From Mucilaginibacter sp. 14171R-50 (GTDB lineage Bacteria > Bacteroidota > Bacteroidia > Sphingobacteriales > Sphingobacteriaceae), in NCBI RefSeq assembly GCF_010093045.1, contig NZ_CP048115.1:744001-808000 (forward strand): 64,000 nucleotides of DNA. Reading direction: 5' to 3'. The notes under the pieces are model-generated. The model saw only the letters and a program-made list of their open reading frames with translations. It ran no database searches and was not told where the DNA came from. This document shows positions 8,848-16,534 of the stretch, piece by piece (the stretch's first letter is position 1; every line of letters begins with the position of its first letter). The translations under genes and the position numbers were made by a program.

Positions 8848-9888
8848 TTAAAAGGCATACACCGCTGCTACCAAAACCTGCGATGCGGATTTTGTTGCAA
8901 CACCATTACTGTCTGTAAAAAAGTTGTTTTTCATACTATCTAATCTAACTTCGGGTATAAAAGTAAGCGGGCCGCTTTTAATATTAGCCGTAAGCGTAAA
9001 ACTTGTTACCGGGTTACCCGGCATTGGCGCGGCGGCTGATATGTCTGCACCATTTTTGGTTTCGAAGTATTCACCGCGCAGGCCTAATATAACAGCTGAT
9101 GATACAGCGTATTGCGGGTATAGCGCCACGCCCGAAAACCCACCACGTTCGCCGCTGCCCGATGCTTTAAAATCGGCGGCATTTAGGCCCAATTTAAATT
9201 CGTTAGTTATTTGGTAATTGGTGGTCAGGTCAAACTCTGTGCCTGATGAGGGGCCGGCCAATACGTTGAGGTAGGCTGTCCAGCCTCTAACCGGAGCGAT
9301 CATGAGTTGCCCGCCAAAGGTATTTACCCGCCCTGCGGATGTGTAAACGTTCCAGAGATCGTTAAATACGCCCGCCATCAGGCTCACCTTATTATTAAAG
9401 GCATAGGTAAGTTTTACACCCGCATTTTGAAATGGGCCGTTAGTGAAAAGATATGATGTTGAGTAATTAAAATTACCAATGGGCGATACCACTTCGTAAC
9501 CTAAAAAAGTAGCCATGTAACCGCCGGTGATGTTTAGTTTGTTAGTAATATCATATCCCACATAAAGGTTTTGGATATGGAATGATTGCCCGTTAGTACC
9601 CGCATTAGGGATAGATTGCCCCTCGCCACGCGGCCCGAATGACAACTCGCCTACAAAAAGCGCTTTATTCACTTTTTTCTTCGCTCCGAGATCTATCATG
9701 CCTATTGAGAACGAGTTATGATCTGACGCGAAACTGGTGGGGATGTTATTATGCCCGGATAAATCATACTTGTAATAGGTATCGGCCGAACCGCTTATAA
9801 CTAAAGGAGAACTGGTTTTGGTTGTATCCTGGGCAAATAAAAAGGTTGTGCTTAAAGCAGCAATAAATGTTATTATAATTTTTTTCAT
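8848..9888 (-). CDS. Outer-membrane porin of the kdp operon
   Basis: Predicted outer-membrane beta-barrel of 346 residues with a signal peptide (residues 1-19, ending LFAQ), alternating amphipathic strands and a C-terminal Phe (VAAVYAF). The pattern (SADTYYKYD near the start, GGYMATFLGYEV, GVFNDLWN) fits the BBP2-like porins often found in Bacteroidota kdp operons. It lies five bases after kdpC and three before the KdpD sensor gene, so it is part of the operon. A role in letting K+ cross the outer membrane under limitation is an inference from position; no selectivity can be read from the sequence. Confidence 0.82.
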   Translation of the reverse strand: MKKIIITFIAALSTTFLFAQDTTKTSSPLVISGSADTYYKYDLSGHNNIPTSFASDHNSFSIGMIDLGAKKKVNKALFVGELSFGPRGEGQSIPNAGTNGQSFHIQNLYVGYDITNKLNITGGYMATFLGYEVVSPIGNFNYSTSYLFTNGPFQNAGVKLTYAFNNKVSLMAGVFNDLWNVYTSAGRVNTFGGQLMIAPVRGWTAYLNVLAGPSSGTEFDLTTNYQITNEFKLGLNAADFKASGSGERGGFSGVALYPQYAVSSAVILGLRGEYFETKNGADISAAAPMPGNPVTSFTLTANIKSGPLTFIPEVRLDSMKNNFFTDSNGVATKSASQVLVAAVYAF

Positions 9889-9893
9889 GGTGG

Positions 9894-10445
9894 TTATTTC
9901 AACTGGTCAAGTGCTACGTTGAGTTTCAGCACATTTACTTTGGCAGGGCCGACCATTGGCTTGTGGATATGGTTGGCTACCAAGGCAGCTACTTTTTGCT
10001 CATCCAGTTTGCGGTATTGGGCAACACGTTTAACCTGGATCTGCGCGGCGGCAGGGGAAATGTCAGGGTCCAGGCCACTGCCAGATGCAGTCACCATATC
10101 GGCAGGGATTTCGCTACGTTTTAGGTAAGGGTGGTATTTTAATAACGTATCGATGCGGTTACTTACCTCTTTTAAATAGTCGGGATTGCTGGGCCCTTTG
10201 TTTGAACCTGCAGAGCCGGCAGCGTTGTATCCCACGGCAGAAGGGCGGCTCCAGAAGTATTGCGGCTTATCGAATTTTTGGCCCAAGGCGGCGTAACCTA
10301 TTACGTTGCCGTTCATAGTAATGGTTTCGCCATCGCCTTTACCTTTTGATAGTTTACCTGCGAAGGCGATGATAATTGGATATGCTATGCATAATAATAC
10401 GGTTAGCACCAGGGTTAAGCGTATGGATTGTATAAGCGTTTTCAT
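9894..10445 (-). CDS. kdpC: K+-transporting ATPase subunit KdpC
   Basis: Single-span subunit of the high-affinity KdpFABC potassium pump that supports assembly and nucleotide binding by KdpB. It has 183 residues, close to the usual 190. One N-terminal membrane helix (about 8-30, LTLVLTVLLCIAYPIIIAFAG) is followed by a periplasmic domain with the KdpC hallmarks QYFWSRPSAVGYNAAGSAGSN, ASGSGLDPDISPAAA and VNVLKLN near the C-terminus. It is separated from kdpB by 122 bases carrying a word-type dyad, which may modulate how much of the downstream operon is made. Confidence 0.96.
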   Translation of the reverse strand: MKTLIQSIRLTLVLTVLLCIAYPIIIAFAGKLSKGKGDGETITMNGNVIGYAALGQKFDKPQYFWSRPSAVGYNAAGSAGSNKGPSNPDYLKEVSNRIDTLLKYHPYLKRSEIPADMVTASGSGLDPDISPAAAQIQVKRVAQYRKLDEQKVAALVANHIHKPMVGPAKVNVLKLNVALDQLK

Positions 10446-10454
10446 TTGTTTTGA

Positions 10455-10567
10455 TTTGAGGCCTGAGATAGAAGATTTTAGACGCTATCTTTTCGCCGTT
10501 ATTTATTTTTTGTAGCGTTTGAGTTGTGCGATATGCTTTCTCATATCCGATATCACATATCTTACGT
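10455..10567. repeat. Word-type dyad between kdpB and kdpC
   Basis: Both arms of this intercistronic stretch are built from short related words. The right arm (about 10528-10567) holds several GATAT/CATATC words and a TACGTCT; the left arm (about 10458-10490) holds GAGATAGAAGATTTTAGACG. Each arm is roughly the reverse complement of the other, giving an imperfect hairpin. The architecture resembles the dyads at 25.0, 46.1, 51.4, 52.8 and 56.6 kb, but the words differ. Confidence 0.5.
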
Positions 10568-12598
10568 CTATATTATTACAGAAATTAAAAGGTCGATCAG
10601 TTTGATGCCGATGAATGGCGCTATAACACCCCCCAGGCCGTAAATAAGCAGGTTGCGGCGCAACAACGCGCTGGCACCAATGGGCTTATATTCGACCCCC
10701 TTTAAAGCAAGCGGTATCAGCATCGGTATAATAATGGCATTGAATATCACTGCCGATAGTATGGCGCTTTCCGGACTGTGCAAACGCATAATGTTTATGG
10801 CTTGCAAGGCCGGGATAGAAGCTATAAATAAAGCCGGTACTATGGCAAAGTATTTAGCTACATCGTTAGCGATAGAGAAGGTGGTGAGCGTGCCACGGGT
10901 GATCAATAACTGTTTACCTATCTCAACTATCTCGATCAGCTTGGTTGGGTCGTTGTCCAGGTCAACCATGTTACCGGCTTCTTTGGCGGCTTGCGTGCCG
11001 CTGTTCATGGCAACGCCAACATCTGCCTGGGCAAGGGCAGGCGCATCGTTGGTACCATCGCCCATCATGGCTACCAGTTTGCCGGTAGCCTGCTCGGCTA
11101 TGATGTATCGCATCTTATCTTCGGGTTTGGCTTCAGCGATAAAATCGTCCACACCTGCTTTTTCCGCAATAAATTTGGCGGTAAGCGGGTTGTCGCCGGT
11201 AACCATAACGGTTTTGATTCCCATTTTACGCAGACGCTCAAAGCGTTCGGCTATGCCTGGTTTAATAATATCCTGCAGCTCAATAACGCCCAGGGCCTGT
11301 TCATTTTGCGCCACAACCAGCGGCGTACCGCCCTTAGATGAAATGGTTTTTACACGTTCTTCAACCCCGTTATCGACATGATTACCGGCATTTACAACTG
11401 CGTTGCGGATAGCATCAAAGGCGCCTTTGCGAATCCTTTTACCATCGGGCGTGTTGATGCCGCTTGCACGTGTCTCAGCAGTAAATTTGATAAACTCAGA
11501 ACCTTGAGGCGCAGTAAGCGATAAGCGGTTGTTGCTTTGCTGCGCCAGCTCGATGATAGATTTACCTTCCGGCGTTTCATCAGCCAATGATGAAAGTACA
11601 CAGGCCTTAACCAATTCATCTTCTGATACGCCGGGGGCGGTCCAAAACTGGGTTGCCTTACGGTTACCTATAGTAATGGTGCCGGTTTTATCTAAAAGCA
11701 GCACATCAATATCGCCAGCGGTTTCAACAGCCTTGCCAGATTTGGTAATTACGTTTGAGCGCAGCGCCCTGTCCATTCCCGCTATACCAATTGCAGACAG
11801 TAAGCCGCCGATTGTGGTAGGAATAAGGCACACAAATAAAGAGATGAGCGCCGCTATTGTTATTGGCGTGTTTGCATAAGCCGCAAATGGCTGCAACGTA
11901 ACACAAACAATGATGAATACGAGCGTAAAACTTGCAAGCAGGATAGTTAAAGCTATTTCGTTCGGGGTTTTCTGGCGTGATGCACCTTCAACCAAGGCAA
12001 TCATTTTATCCAGGAAGCTCTCGCCGGGTTGTGTGGTTACAACTACTTTTATACGGTCTGATAATACCTTGGTACCACCAGTTACGGACGATTTATCACC
12101 GCCAGCCTCGCGGATGACCGGGGCAGATTCACCTGTAATAGCCGATTCATCAATTGTAGCCAGGCCCTCAATAATTTCACCATCGGTAGGAATGATATCG
12201 CCGGCCTCGCAGGTAAATACATCGCCCTTTAACAATTGGTTTGATGAACGGGTTACTATTGATCCGTCTTCCAACACAACTTTGGCGGGCGTATCTTCAC
12301 GGGTTTTGCGCAGGCTGTCTGCCTGTGCTTTACCATGCGCCTCGGCAATCGCCTCGGCAAAATTGGCAAACAGCAGGGTTAACAATAGAATAACAAAGAT
12401 GCTGCAGTTGTAAGCGAAAGAGCCCTGATCATGGTGCGTAAAGCTGTAGAAAGATACTACGAGCATAATGGCCGTACCGATCTCCACCGTAAACATTACG
12501 GGATTGCGAATCATGGTTTTAGGATTCAATTTCATGAACGACTCTTTAAGCGCGGTTTGCACTAATGCGGGTTCAAATAATCTATTGGATGTTTTCAT
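10568..12598 (-). CDS. kdpB: K+-transporting P-type ATPase catalytic subunit KdpB
   Basis: Catalytic P-type ATPase subunit of KdpFABC, which hydrolyses ATP to drive K+ uptake through KdpA. Length 676 residues against about 682 in E. coli. Visible motifs are TGES in the actuator domain, the phosphorylation motif [16 protein letters not shown] in the nucleotide-binding domain, MVTGDN and the hinge [12 protein letters not shown]. The hydrophobic segments match the expected seven-helix arrangement, with the catalytic loops in the cytoplasm. It follows kdpA after 51 bases that contain a small hairpin. Confidence 0.98.
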   Translation of the reverse strand: MKTSNRLFEPALVQTALKESFMKLNPKTMIRNPVMFTVEIGTAIMLVVSFYSFTHHDQGSFAYNCSIFVILLLTLLFANFAEAIAEAHGKAQADSLRKTREDTPAKVVLEDGSIVTRSSNQLLKGDVFTCEAGDIIPTDGEIIEGLATIDESAITGESAPVIREAGGDKSSVTGGTKVLSDRIKVVVTTQPGESFLDKMIALVEGASRQKTPNEIALTILLASFTLVFIIVCVTLQPFAAYANTPITIAALISLFVCLIPTTIGGLLSAIGIAGMDRALRSNVITKSGKAVETAGDIDVLLLDKTGTITIGNRKATQFWTAPGVSEDELVKACVLSSLADETPEGKSIIELAQQSNNRLSLTAPQGSEFIKFTAETRASGINTPDGKRIRKGAFDAIRNAVVNAGNHVDNGVEERVKTISSKGGTPLVVAQNEQALGVIELQDIIKPGIAERFERLRKMGIKTVMVTGDNPLTAKFIAEKAGVDDFIAEAKPEDKMRYIIAEQATGKLVAMMGDGTNDAPALAQADVGVAMNSGTQAAKEAGNMVDLDNDPTKLIEIVEIGKQLLITRGTLTTFSIANDVAKYFAIVPALFIASIPALQAINIMRLHSPESAILSAVIFNAIIIPMLIPLALKGVEYKPIGASALLRRNLLIYGLGGVIAPFIGIKLIDLLISVII

Positions 12599-12615
12599 TT
12601 TTTTTGTCTTGAAAG

Positions 12616-12636
12616 TCCTTCTCGTTTGGAGAGGGA
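12616..12636 (-). promoter_or_regulatory. Intercistronic hairpin between kdpA and kdpB
   Basis: An 8-bp stem (12616-12623 with 12629-12636, one wobble pair) lies just before kdpB. On the coding strand it is followed by an A-rich tract and then the kdpB ATG, with no U run, so it is not a normal terminator. It may affect mRNA processing or kdpB translation, or may simply be a decayed intergenic repeat. Confidence 0.35.
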
Positions 12637-12649
12637 TTACTGTGAAGCC

Positions 12650-14368
12650 TTATTTTAGCATTGAAAAATATTCGGCAATTGGGCCAAGCACCAGCGCCGG
12701 GAAGTATGACAATGCATTGAGCACCAGGATAACGGCAAACGTCATGGCACCAAAGGTTACAGTATCAACTTTCAGCGTGCCTACCGATTCGGGGATGTAT
12801 TTTTTTTGAGCAAGCAAGCCTGCAATTGCCGCCGGGCCTATAATGGGCAGGAAGCGCCCCAGGATAAGTGTGAAGCCGGTAACAACATTCCAAAAGATGT
12901 TATTATCGCCCAGCCCTTCAAAACCTGAACCATTATTGGCATTGGCCGAAGTGTTTTCGTAAAGCATTTCAGAAAAGCCATGATAGCCCGGGTTATTTAA
13001 CCAGTTTGATGGTTTTACCGACCAGTCTGCCGCGCCGTAATTGTTAAATACATAGCTAGAAATAGCGGTACCCGCCAATATTAAAAAGGGACTTAACAAG
13101 GTAATGATGGCAGCGATCTTTACCTCACGTGCTTCAACCTTGTGGCCCATAAATTCGGGCGTGCGGCCAACCATTAAGCCGGATATAAATACGGCGATGA
13201 TGAGGTAGACCAGATAGTTTAACACACCAACGCCGCATCCGCCAAAGAATGAATTGATCATCATGGCCAGTAGTTGCCATAAGCCGGTAAGCGGCATGGT
13301 ACTGTCATGCATACCGTTTACAGAGCCGGTAGAAACTATAGTAGTAAGGGTGCTCCAATAGGCTGTAGCCATGGGGCCAATGCGTACTTCCTTACCTTCC
13401 ATTGCGCCGGTGGTTTGACTGATCCCCATTTTTGTTAAAGCCGGGTTACCCCCTAATTCGCTGCTGAAAGTAGGAATCATGAGCATCAACATTCCTATAG
13501 CCATCACCCCGAATATTACCCAGCCCAGTTTTTTGCGGCGGATGTAATATCCAAAAGCCAAAACCATAGCGATAGGGATGATCATTTGCGCTACGATCTC
13601 GGTGACGTTGGTGATGTAACTTGGGTTTTCCAATGGGTGGGCCGAATTGGCGCCAAACCAGCCGCCGCCGTTGGTACCAATGTGTTTTATAGCGATAAAC
13701 TGCGCTGCCGGCCCACGCGATACATTTACGGTATCGCCTTGTAAGGAGATGAACTGATCTTTACCGGCGTAGCTTGACGGTGTTCCGTTGAAAGTTAATA
13801 TCAAGGCTACTATTACCGATAGCGGCAAAAGCAAACGGGTGATGGATTTTGTAAAAAACTGCCAAAAACTGCCCAGGTTAGTAGTTGTTTTATCTCTGAA
13901 CGCTTTAAACACCGCCACAGCACAGGCAATACCCGTTGCCGCGCTGGTAAAGTGCAGGAACATGAATATAAAGTGCTGCGTTAAATATGTAGCCCCACTT
14001 TCGCCGCTGTAGTGCTGCAGGTTACAGTTCACTACAAAACTGATGATGGAGTTAAATGCGAGATCGGGTGTCATGCCCGGGTTACCGTCTGGGTTAAGCG
14101 GAAGCTTGTCCTGGAACATCAAAACAAAGAAGCCGTAAACCAACCATAACGAGTTGATCATCATCATGGATTTTAGGAACTGCTTCCAGTTCATGGGCTC
14201 ATTTGGGTTAATGCCCGATAATTTAAAGATGCCGCGTTCCAGCGGTTTCATAAAATCGGTCCATACCGGTTCGCCTGCAAACATTTTGGCGAGGTACTTA
14301 CCCAGCGGTATGCCGATGGCGAGGGTGATAACAAAGGAGATAAGTACTCCTGATAATTCGCTGTTCAT
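12650..14368 (-). CDS. kdpA: K+-transporting ATPase channel subunit KdpA
   Basis: Channel-like subunit that binds K+ with micromolar affinity in the inner membrane, related to the SKT/Trk transporters. Length 572 residues, normal for the family. Four degenerate P-loop repeats can be recognised; the clearest filter-like segments are NCNLQHYSGES in the first half and GTNGGGWFGANSAHP in the second. About ten membrane helices are visible. The gene starts six bases after kdpF and precedes kdpB. Function is certain from family and operon. Confidence 0.98.
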   Translation of the reverse strand: MNSELSGVLISFVITLAIGIPLGKYLAKMFAGEPVWTDFMKPLERGIFKLSGINPNEPMNWKQFLKSMMMINSLWLVYGFFVLMFQDKLPLNPDGNPGMTPDLAFNSIISFVVNCNLQHYSGESGATYLTQHFIFMFLHFTSAATGIACAVAVFKAFRDKTTTNLGSFWQFFTKSITRLLLPLSVIVALILTFNGTPSSYAGKDQFISLQGDTVNVSRGPAAQFIAIKHIGTNGGGWFGANSAHPLENPSYITNVTEIVAQMIIPIAMVLAFGYYIRRKKLGWVIFGVMAIGMLMLMIPTFSSELGGNPALTKMGISQTTGAMEGKEVRIGPMATAYWSTLTTIVSTGSVNGMHDSTMPLTGLWQLLAMMINSFFGGCGVGVLNYLVYLIIAVFISGLMVGRTPEFMGHKVEAREVKIAAIITLLSPFLILAGTAISSYVFNNYGAADWSVKPSNWLNNPGYHGFSEMLYENTSANANNGSGFEGLGDNNIFWNVVTGFTLILGRFLPIIGPAAIAGLLAQKKYIPESVGTLKVDTVTFGAMTFAVILVLNALSYFPALVLGPIAEYFSMLK

Positions 14369-14374
14369 TTTACG

Positions 14375-14452
14375 TTAAAAATTTTCGGGTTTAAGCAGTA
14401 CATACACCATGTATGCAAACACTGCGATGGAAATGATAAATAGTGCGATCAT
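14375..14452 (-). CDS. kdpF: K+-transporting ATPase small subunit KdpF
   Basis: A 25-residue single-helix protein reading MIALFIISIAV then a Tyr-Met-Val-Tyr stretch, ending LLKPENF. The hydrophobic helix plus a LL-(K/R)-PE-x-F tail is the KdpF signature; the subunit stabilises KdpFABC in the inner membrane. It lies six bases before kdpA, as in other kdp operons. Confidence 0.9.
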   Translation of the reverse strand: MIALFIISIAVFAYMVYVLLKPENF

Positions 14453-14460
14453 GGGGGTAA

Positions 14461-14544
14461 TTAAATTTTTTCGAACCAGTCGATAGTTTTAAAGAATAGC
14501 CGGCAACAGATGATTATTGCCAGCAACAGGAGTATGGTGATCAT
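14461..14544 (-). CDS. 27-residue hydrophobic leader ORF upstream of kdpF
   Basis: Open frame of 27 codons between the sigma54-type promoter and kdpF. The product starts MITILLLLAIIICCR and ends KTIDWFEKI: one hydrophobic segment with two adjacent Cys followed by a charged tail. It lies eight bases before kdpF, so it would be the first cistron. I do not recognise it. It could be an accessory membrane microprotein of the pump, a second KdpF-like peptide, or a translated leader. Only its position, hydrophobicity and clean start/stop support it. Confidence 0.5.
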   Translation of the reverse strand: MITILLLLAIIICCRLFFKTIDWFEKI

Positions 14545-14570
14545 TTTATTAAATTGTTTTTACCACCATT

Positions 14571-14587
14571 GGCAACGGAGATGCCAC
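14571..14587 (-). promoter_or_regulatory. Sigma54 (-24/-12) promoter for the kdp operon
   Basis: On the minus strand the bases read TGGCAT-CTCCG-TTGC, with the invariant GG and GC separated by exactly 10 bases (consensus TGGCAC-N5-TTGCW). Transcription would start near 14560, about 16 bases before the first small ORF. The next gene upstream encodes an NtrC-type activator with GAFTGA, the class of protein such a promoter requires. Confidence 0.75.
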
Positions 14588-14610
14588 ATTAATAAAATCC
14601 AAAATAAAAA

Positions 14611-14650
14611 ATTGATAATCAATTACTTGAAAATAAAGCGCAATTGATAT
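14611..14650 (-). promoter_or_regulatory. Candidate upstream activator sites for the kdp promoter
   Basis: A perfect dyad ATTGAT-A-ATCAAT occupies 14611-14623 and a further ATTGAT half-site lies at about 14643-14648. Both are 40-80 bases upstream of the -24/-12 element, where an NtrC-family activator could bind. The dyad is AT-rich, so chance occurrence is possible. Confidence 0.4.
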
Positions 14651-14658
14651 AAACAAGA

Positions 14659-14683
14659 AAACCCTACCAAAATGGAAGGGTTT
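14659..14683 (-). terminator. Terminator after the NtrC-type regulator gene
   Basis: Read on the minus strand, AAACCCT (14677-14683) pairs with AGGGTTT (14659-14665) and the stem is followed by a T-rich run (TTCTTGTTTAT). It lies 22 bases past the regulator stop and separates that gene from the kdp promoter, so the activator and the pump are separate transcripts. Confidence 0.75.
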
Positions 14684-14704
14684 ATTATCGTTATGGAAGG
14701 TTCA

Positions 14705-16033
14705 TCAGTATAGGTTATACTCCTCCAGCTTGCGGTAAAGCGTGGTTAGGCCGATGCCTAGAAGCCTGGCGGTTTCGGTTTTGTTGCCGCCGGTGCGGCT
14801 CAATATTTTTTGGATATGCTGACGCTCAATGGTAGCCAGGTCAATGGCGCTGTGGTCGCCAGTATCGTACCTAAATTCTACGGGTAACAGGTCGGCAGTT
14901 AGTATGTCGCTATCAGCCAGTATCATCACGCGCTCAATCACATTTTTAAGCTCGCGTATATTGCCTTTCCAATGATGGCGGTTAAGCAGATCAATAAACC
15001 CGCTAGCCATTACAGGCTGGTGCTTACCGGCTTTGGCTGAAAAATCTTTCAAATAAAAATTAGCCAGCAATTCAATATCAGCTTTACGCTCATTCAGCGA
15101 GGGCAAGTTTATCGTAAATACAGATAGACGGTAGTAAAGATCGAGCCTAAAACGCCCGGCCTCGGCTTCCTGTTGCAAATTGCGGTTAGTAGCTGCTATA
15201 ACACGGATGTTGACTTGGGTAGTTTGTGTATCGCCAACTTTTATGAAAGTCTTGCTCTCTAAAACGCGAAGTAACTTTGCTTGCAGTTCAAGACTCATTT
15301 CGCCTATTTCATCAAGTAAAACAGTGCCATGATGAGCCTCTTCTAATAATCCTTTTTTATCCTTTAAAGCCCCGGTAAAAGCGCCGGCTTTATAGCCAAA
15401 TAATTCGCTCTCTAATAGCTCGGCCGAAAAACTACTGCAATTAATGGCCACAAAAGGCATCAGCCTGCGCTGGCTCTCATGATGTATTGCCGATGCAAAA
15501 ACTTCTTTACCGGTACCTGTTTCACCTAACAGTAATACGGTGGTATCGGTAGCAGCAACTTTTCGGGCTACTGTTACTGCATCTTGTATTGCTTTTGAGT
15601 TCCCAATAATGGTTGCAAAGCTGTGTTTAGTTGGTTTCGAATCTTGTAGGTATTTATTGTATTGTAATATAGCCTTATCTATAGCTTGATTAACCAATGG
15701 AATAATCTTATCATTATCATCGCCCTTTGTTATGTAATTAAACGCCCCATTTTGAATAGCTTTTACACCATCCGAAATAGTACCGTAGGCAGTAAGATTG
15801 ATCACTTCTACATAAGGTTTCTTTTCCTTAATGGTTTTAACCAGGTCAACACCATTAATATCGGGCAGTTTAACGTCGCTTAGCACCAATAAAACATCCT
15901 CTTGCTGTAATAATTTTAAACCTTCCTTACCGGTAAAAGCCTGCAACACACGAAAACCTTCCAGGCCAATAATCCGTGACAGCAAATCGTTTAGCTTTTT
16001 TTCGTCGTCGATGATGAGGATGGTGGGTTGCAT
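14705..16033 (-). CDS. NtrC-family sigma54-dependent response regulator
   Basis: Response regulator of 442 residues: receiver domain 1-120 with phospho-acceptor Asp53 in VLSDVKLPD, sigma54-interaction AAA+ domain about 140-370 with Walker A GETGTGKE (170-177), the sigma54-contact loop GAFTGA (217-222) and Walker B LLDEIGEM, and a Fis-type helix-turn-helix at the C-terminus (NKTETARLLGIGLTTLYRKL). It is divergently spaced from tRNA-Glu and lies directly upstream of kdp, where enterobacteria encode the OmpR-type KdpE. The -24/-12 promoter before kdp makes it the likely activator, signalling from the kinase at 5972-7720. The pairing is inference. Confidence 0.93.
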   Translation of the reverse strand: MQPTILIIDDEKKLNDLLSRIIGLEGFRVLQAFTGKEGLKLLQQEDVLLVLSDVKLPDINGVDLVKTIKEKKPYVEVINLTAYGTISDGVKAIQNGAFNYITKGDDNDKIIPLVNQAIDKAILQYNKYLQDSKPTKHSFATIIGNSKAIQDAVTVARKVAATDTTVLLLGETGTGKEVFASAIHHESQRRLMPFVAINCSSFSAELLESELFGYKAGAFTGALKDKKGLLEEAHHGTVLLDEIGEMSLELQAKLLRVLESKTFIKVGDTQTTQVNIRVIAATNRNLQQEAEAGRFRLDLYYRLSVFTINLPSLNERKADIELLANFYLKDFSAKAGKHQPVMASGFIDLLNRHHWKGNIRELKNVIERVMILADSDILTADLLPVEFRYDTGDHSAIDLATIERQHIQKILSRTGGNKTETARLLGIGLTTLYRKLEEYNLY

Positions 16034-16118
16034 TTAGATACAATAGTATAGATTTATGCTGTAAAAATAGCATCATTATAACTAACAAACTGCTACAAAG
16101 CACGTTCCGTGTTATTCA

Positions 16119-16211
16119 ACATCAAATTTATTTTACCTATTACGTGACCCATAAGCAAAAAACGCCGATCTCCTGTAAGAGATCGGCGTTTTTAGTAGCC
16201 CGTAGGGGAAT
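16119..16211. repeat. Proximal copy of the tRNA-Glu-3'-end/terminator repeat
   Basis: Partner of the 5775-5862 segment. It covers the last 16 bases of tRNA-Glu (16196-16211), the terminator hairpin behind it and about 40 further bases. Identity between copies is roughly three quarters by eye, with short indels. Together the copies flank the kdp region in the same orientation, the geometry expected of a cassette inserted at a tRNA 3' end. Confidence 0.65.
16158..16193 (-). terminator. Terminator of tRNA-Glu
   Basis: A perfect 13-bp stem (16158-16170 with 16181-16193, core AACGCCGATC) begins two bases after the tRNA 3' end. On the minus strand it ends in a run of six T, a standard intrinsic terminator. 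Confidence 0.85.
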
Positions 16212-16267
16212 CGAACCCCTGTTTGAAGAATGAAAATCTCCTGTCCTAACCCCTAGACGAACGGGCC
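16196..16267 (-). tRNA. tRNA-Glu (anticodon TTC)
   Basis: A 72-base cloverleaf on the minus strand. The acceptor stem GGCCCGT pairs with ACGGGCT (one terminal wobble), the D arm contains TAGGGGTTAG, the anticodon loop TTTTCAT presents TTC, and the T arm has the GGTTCGATTC loop. The CCA end is not encoded, as is usual in this phylum. The gene is followed by its own terminator. Confidence 0.95.
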
Positions 16268-16321
16268 ATTTAGCAGAACAAAATTGGTTATTTCAATTTC
16301 GCTCCCCTTATTTTGGGATTG

Positions 16322-16329
16322 CAAAGATA
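16322..16329 (-). promoter_or_regulatory. TAnnTTTG -7 element for tRNA-Glu
   Basis: The minus strand reads TATCTTTG, the Bacteroidota housekeeping -7 consensus. Transcription would start near 16315, giving a leader of about 48 bases before the mature tRNA. Confidence 0.55.
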
Positions 16330-16534
16330 TACCTTTCGGGATAAATTAAAAATAAATTTTCAGAAAAATTTTATTCCATGTCAATCACCTTAAAAATCAC
16401 CCTAATACAACAAACAAAAAATATACCTGGCCATTTATAATTGCGGTAGTAAAAACTATCTTTATAAAACATTACCTTATGAGAGCAGCACCAAATAGCC
16501 GCAATCTTAAAATTACACTGTTTTTCAAAAATAA

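Noticed and set aside
10653..11381. 242-codon open frame on the plus strand opposite kdpB
   Set aside because: It lies wholly inside the well-conserved kdpB gene, its product resembles no family, and such frames arise from codon bias of the coding strand.
5863..16118. Active integrative element in the kdp region
   Set aside because: No integrase, transposase, relaxase or phage gene lies between the repeats; at most an old cassette remains.
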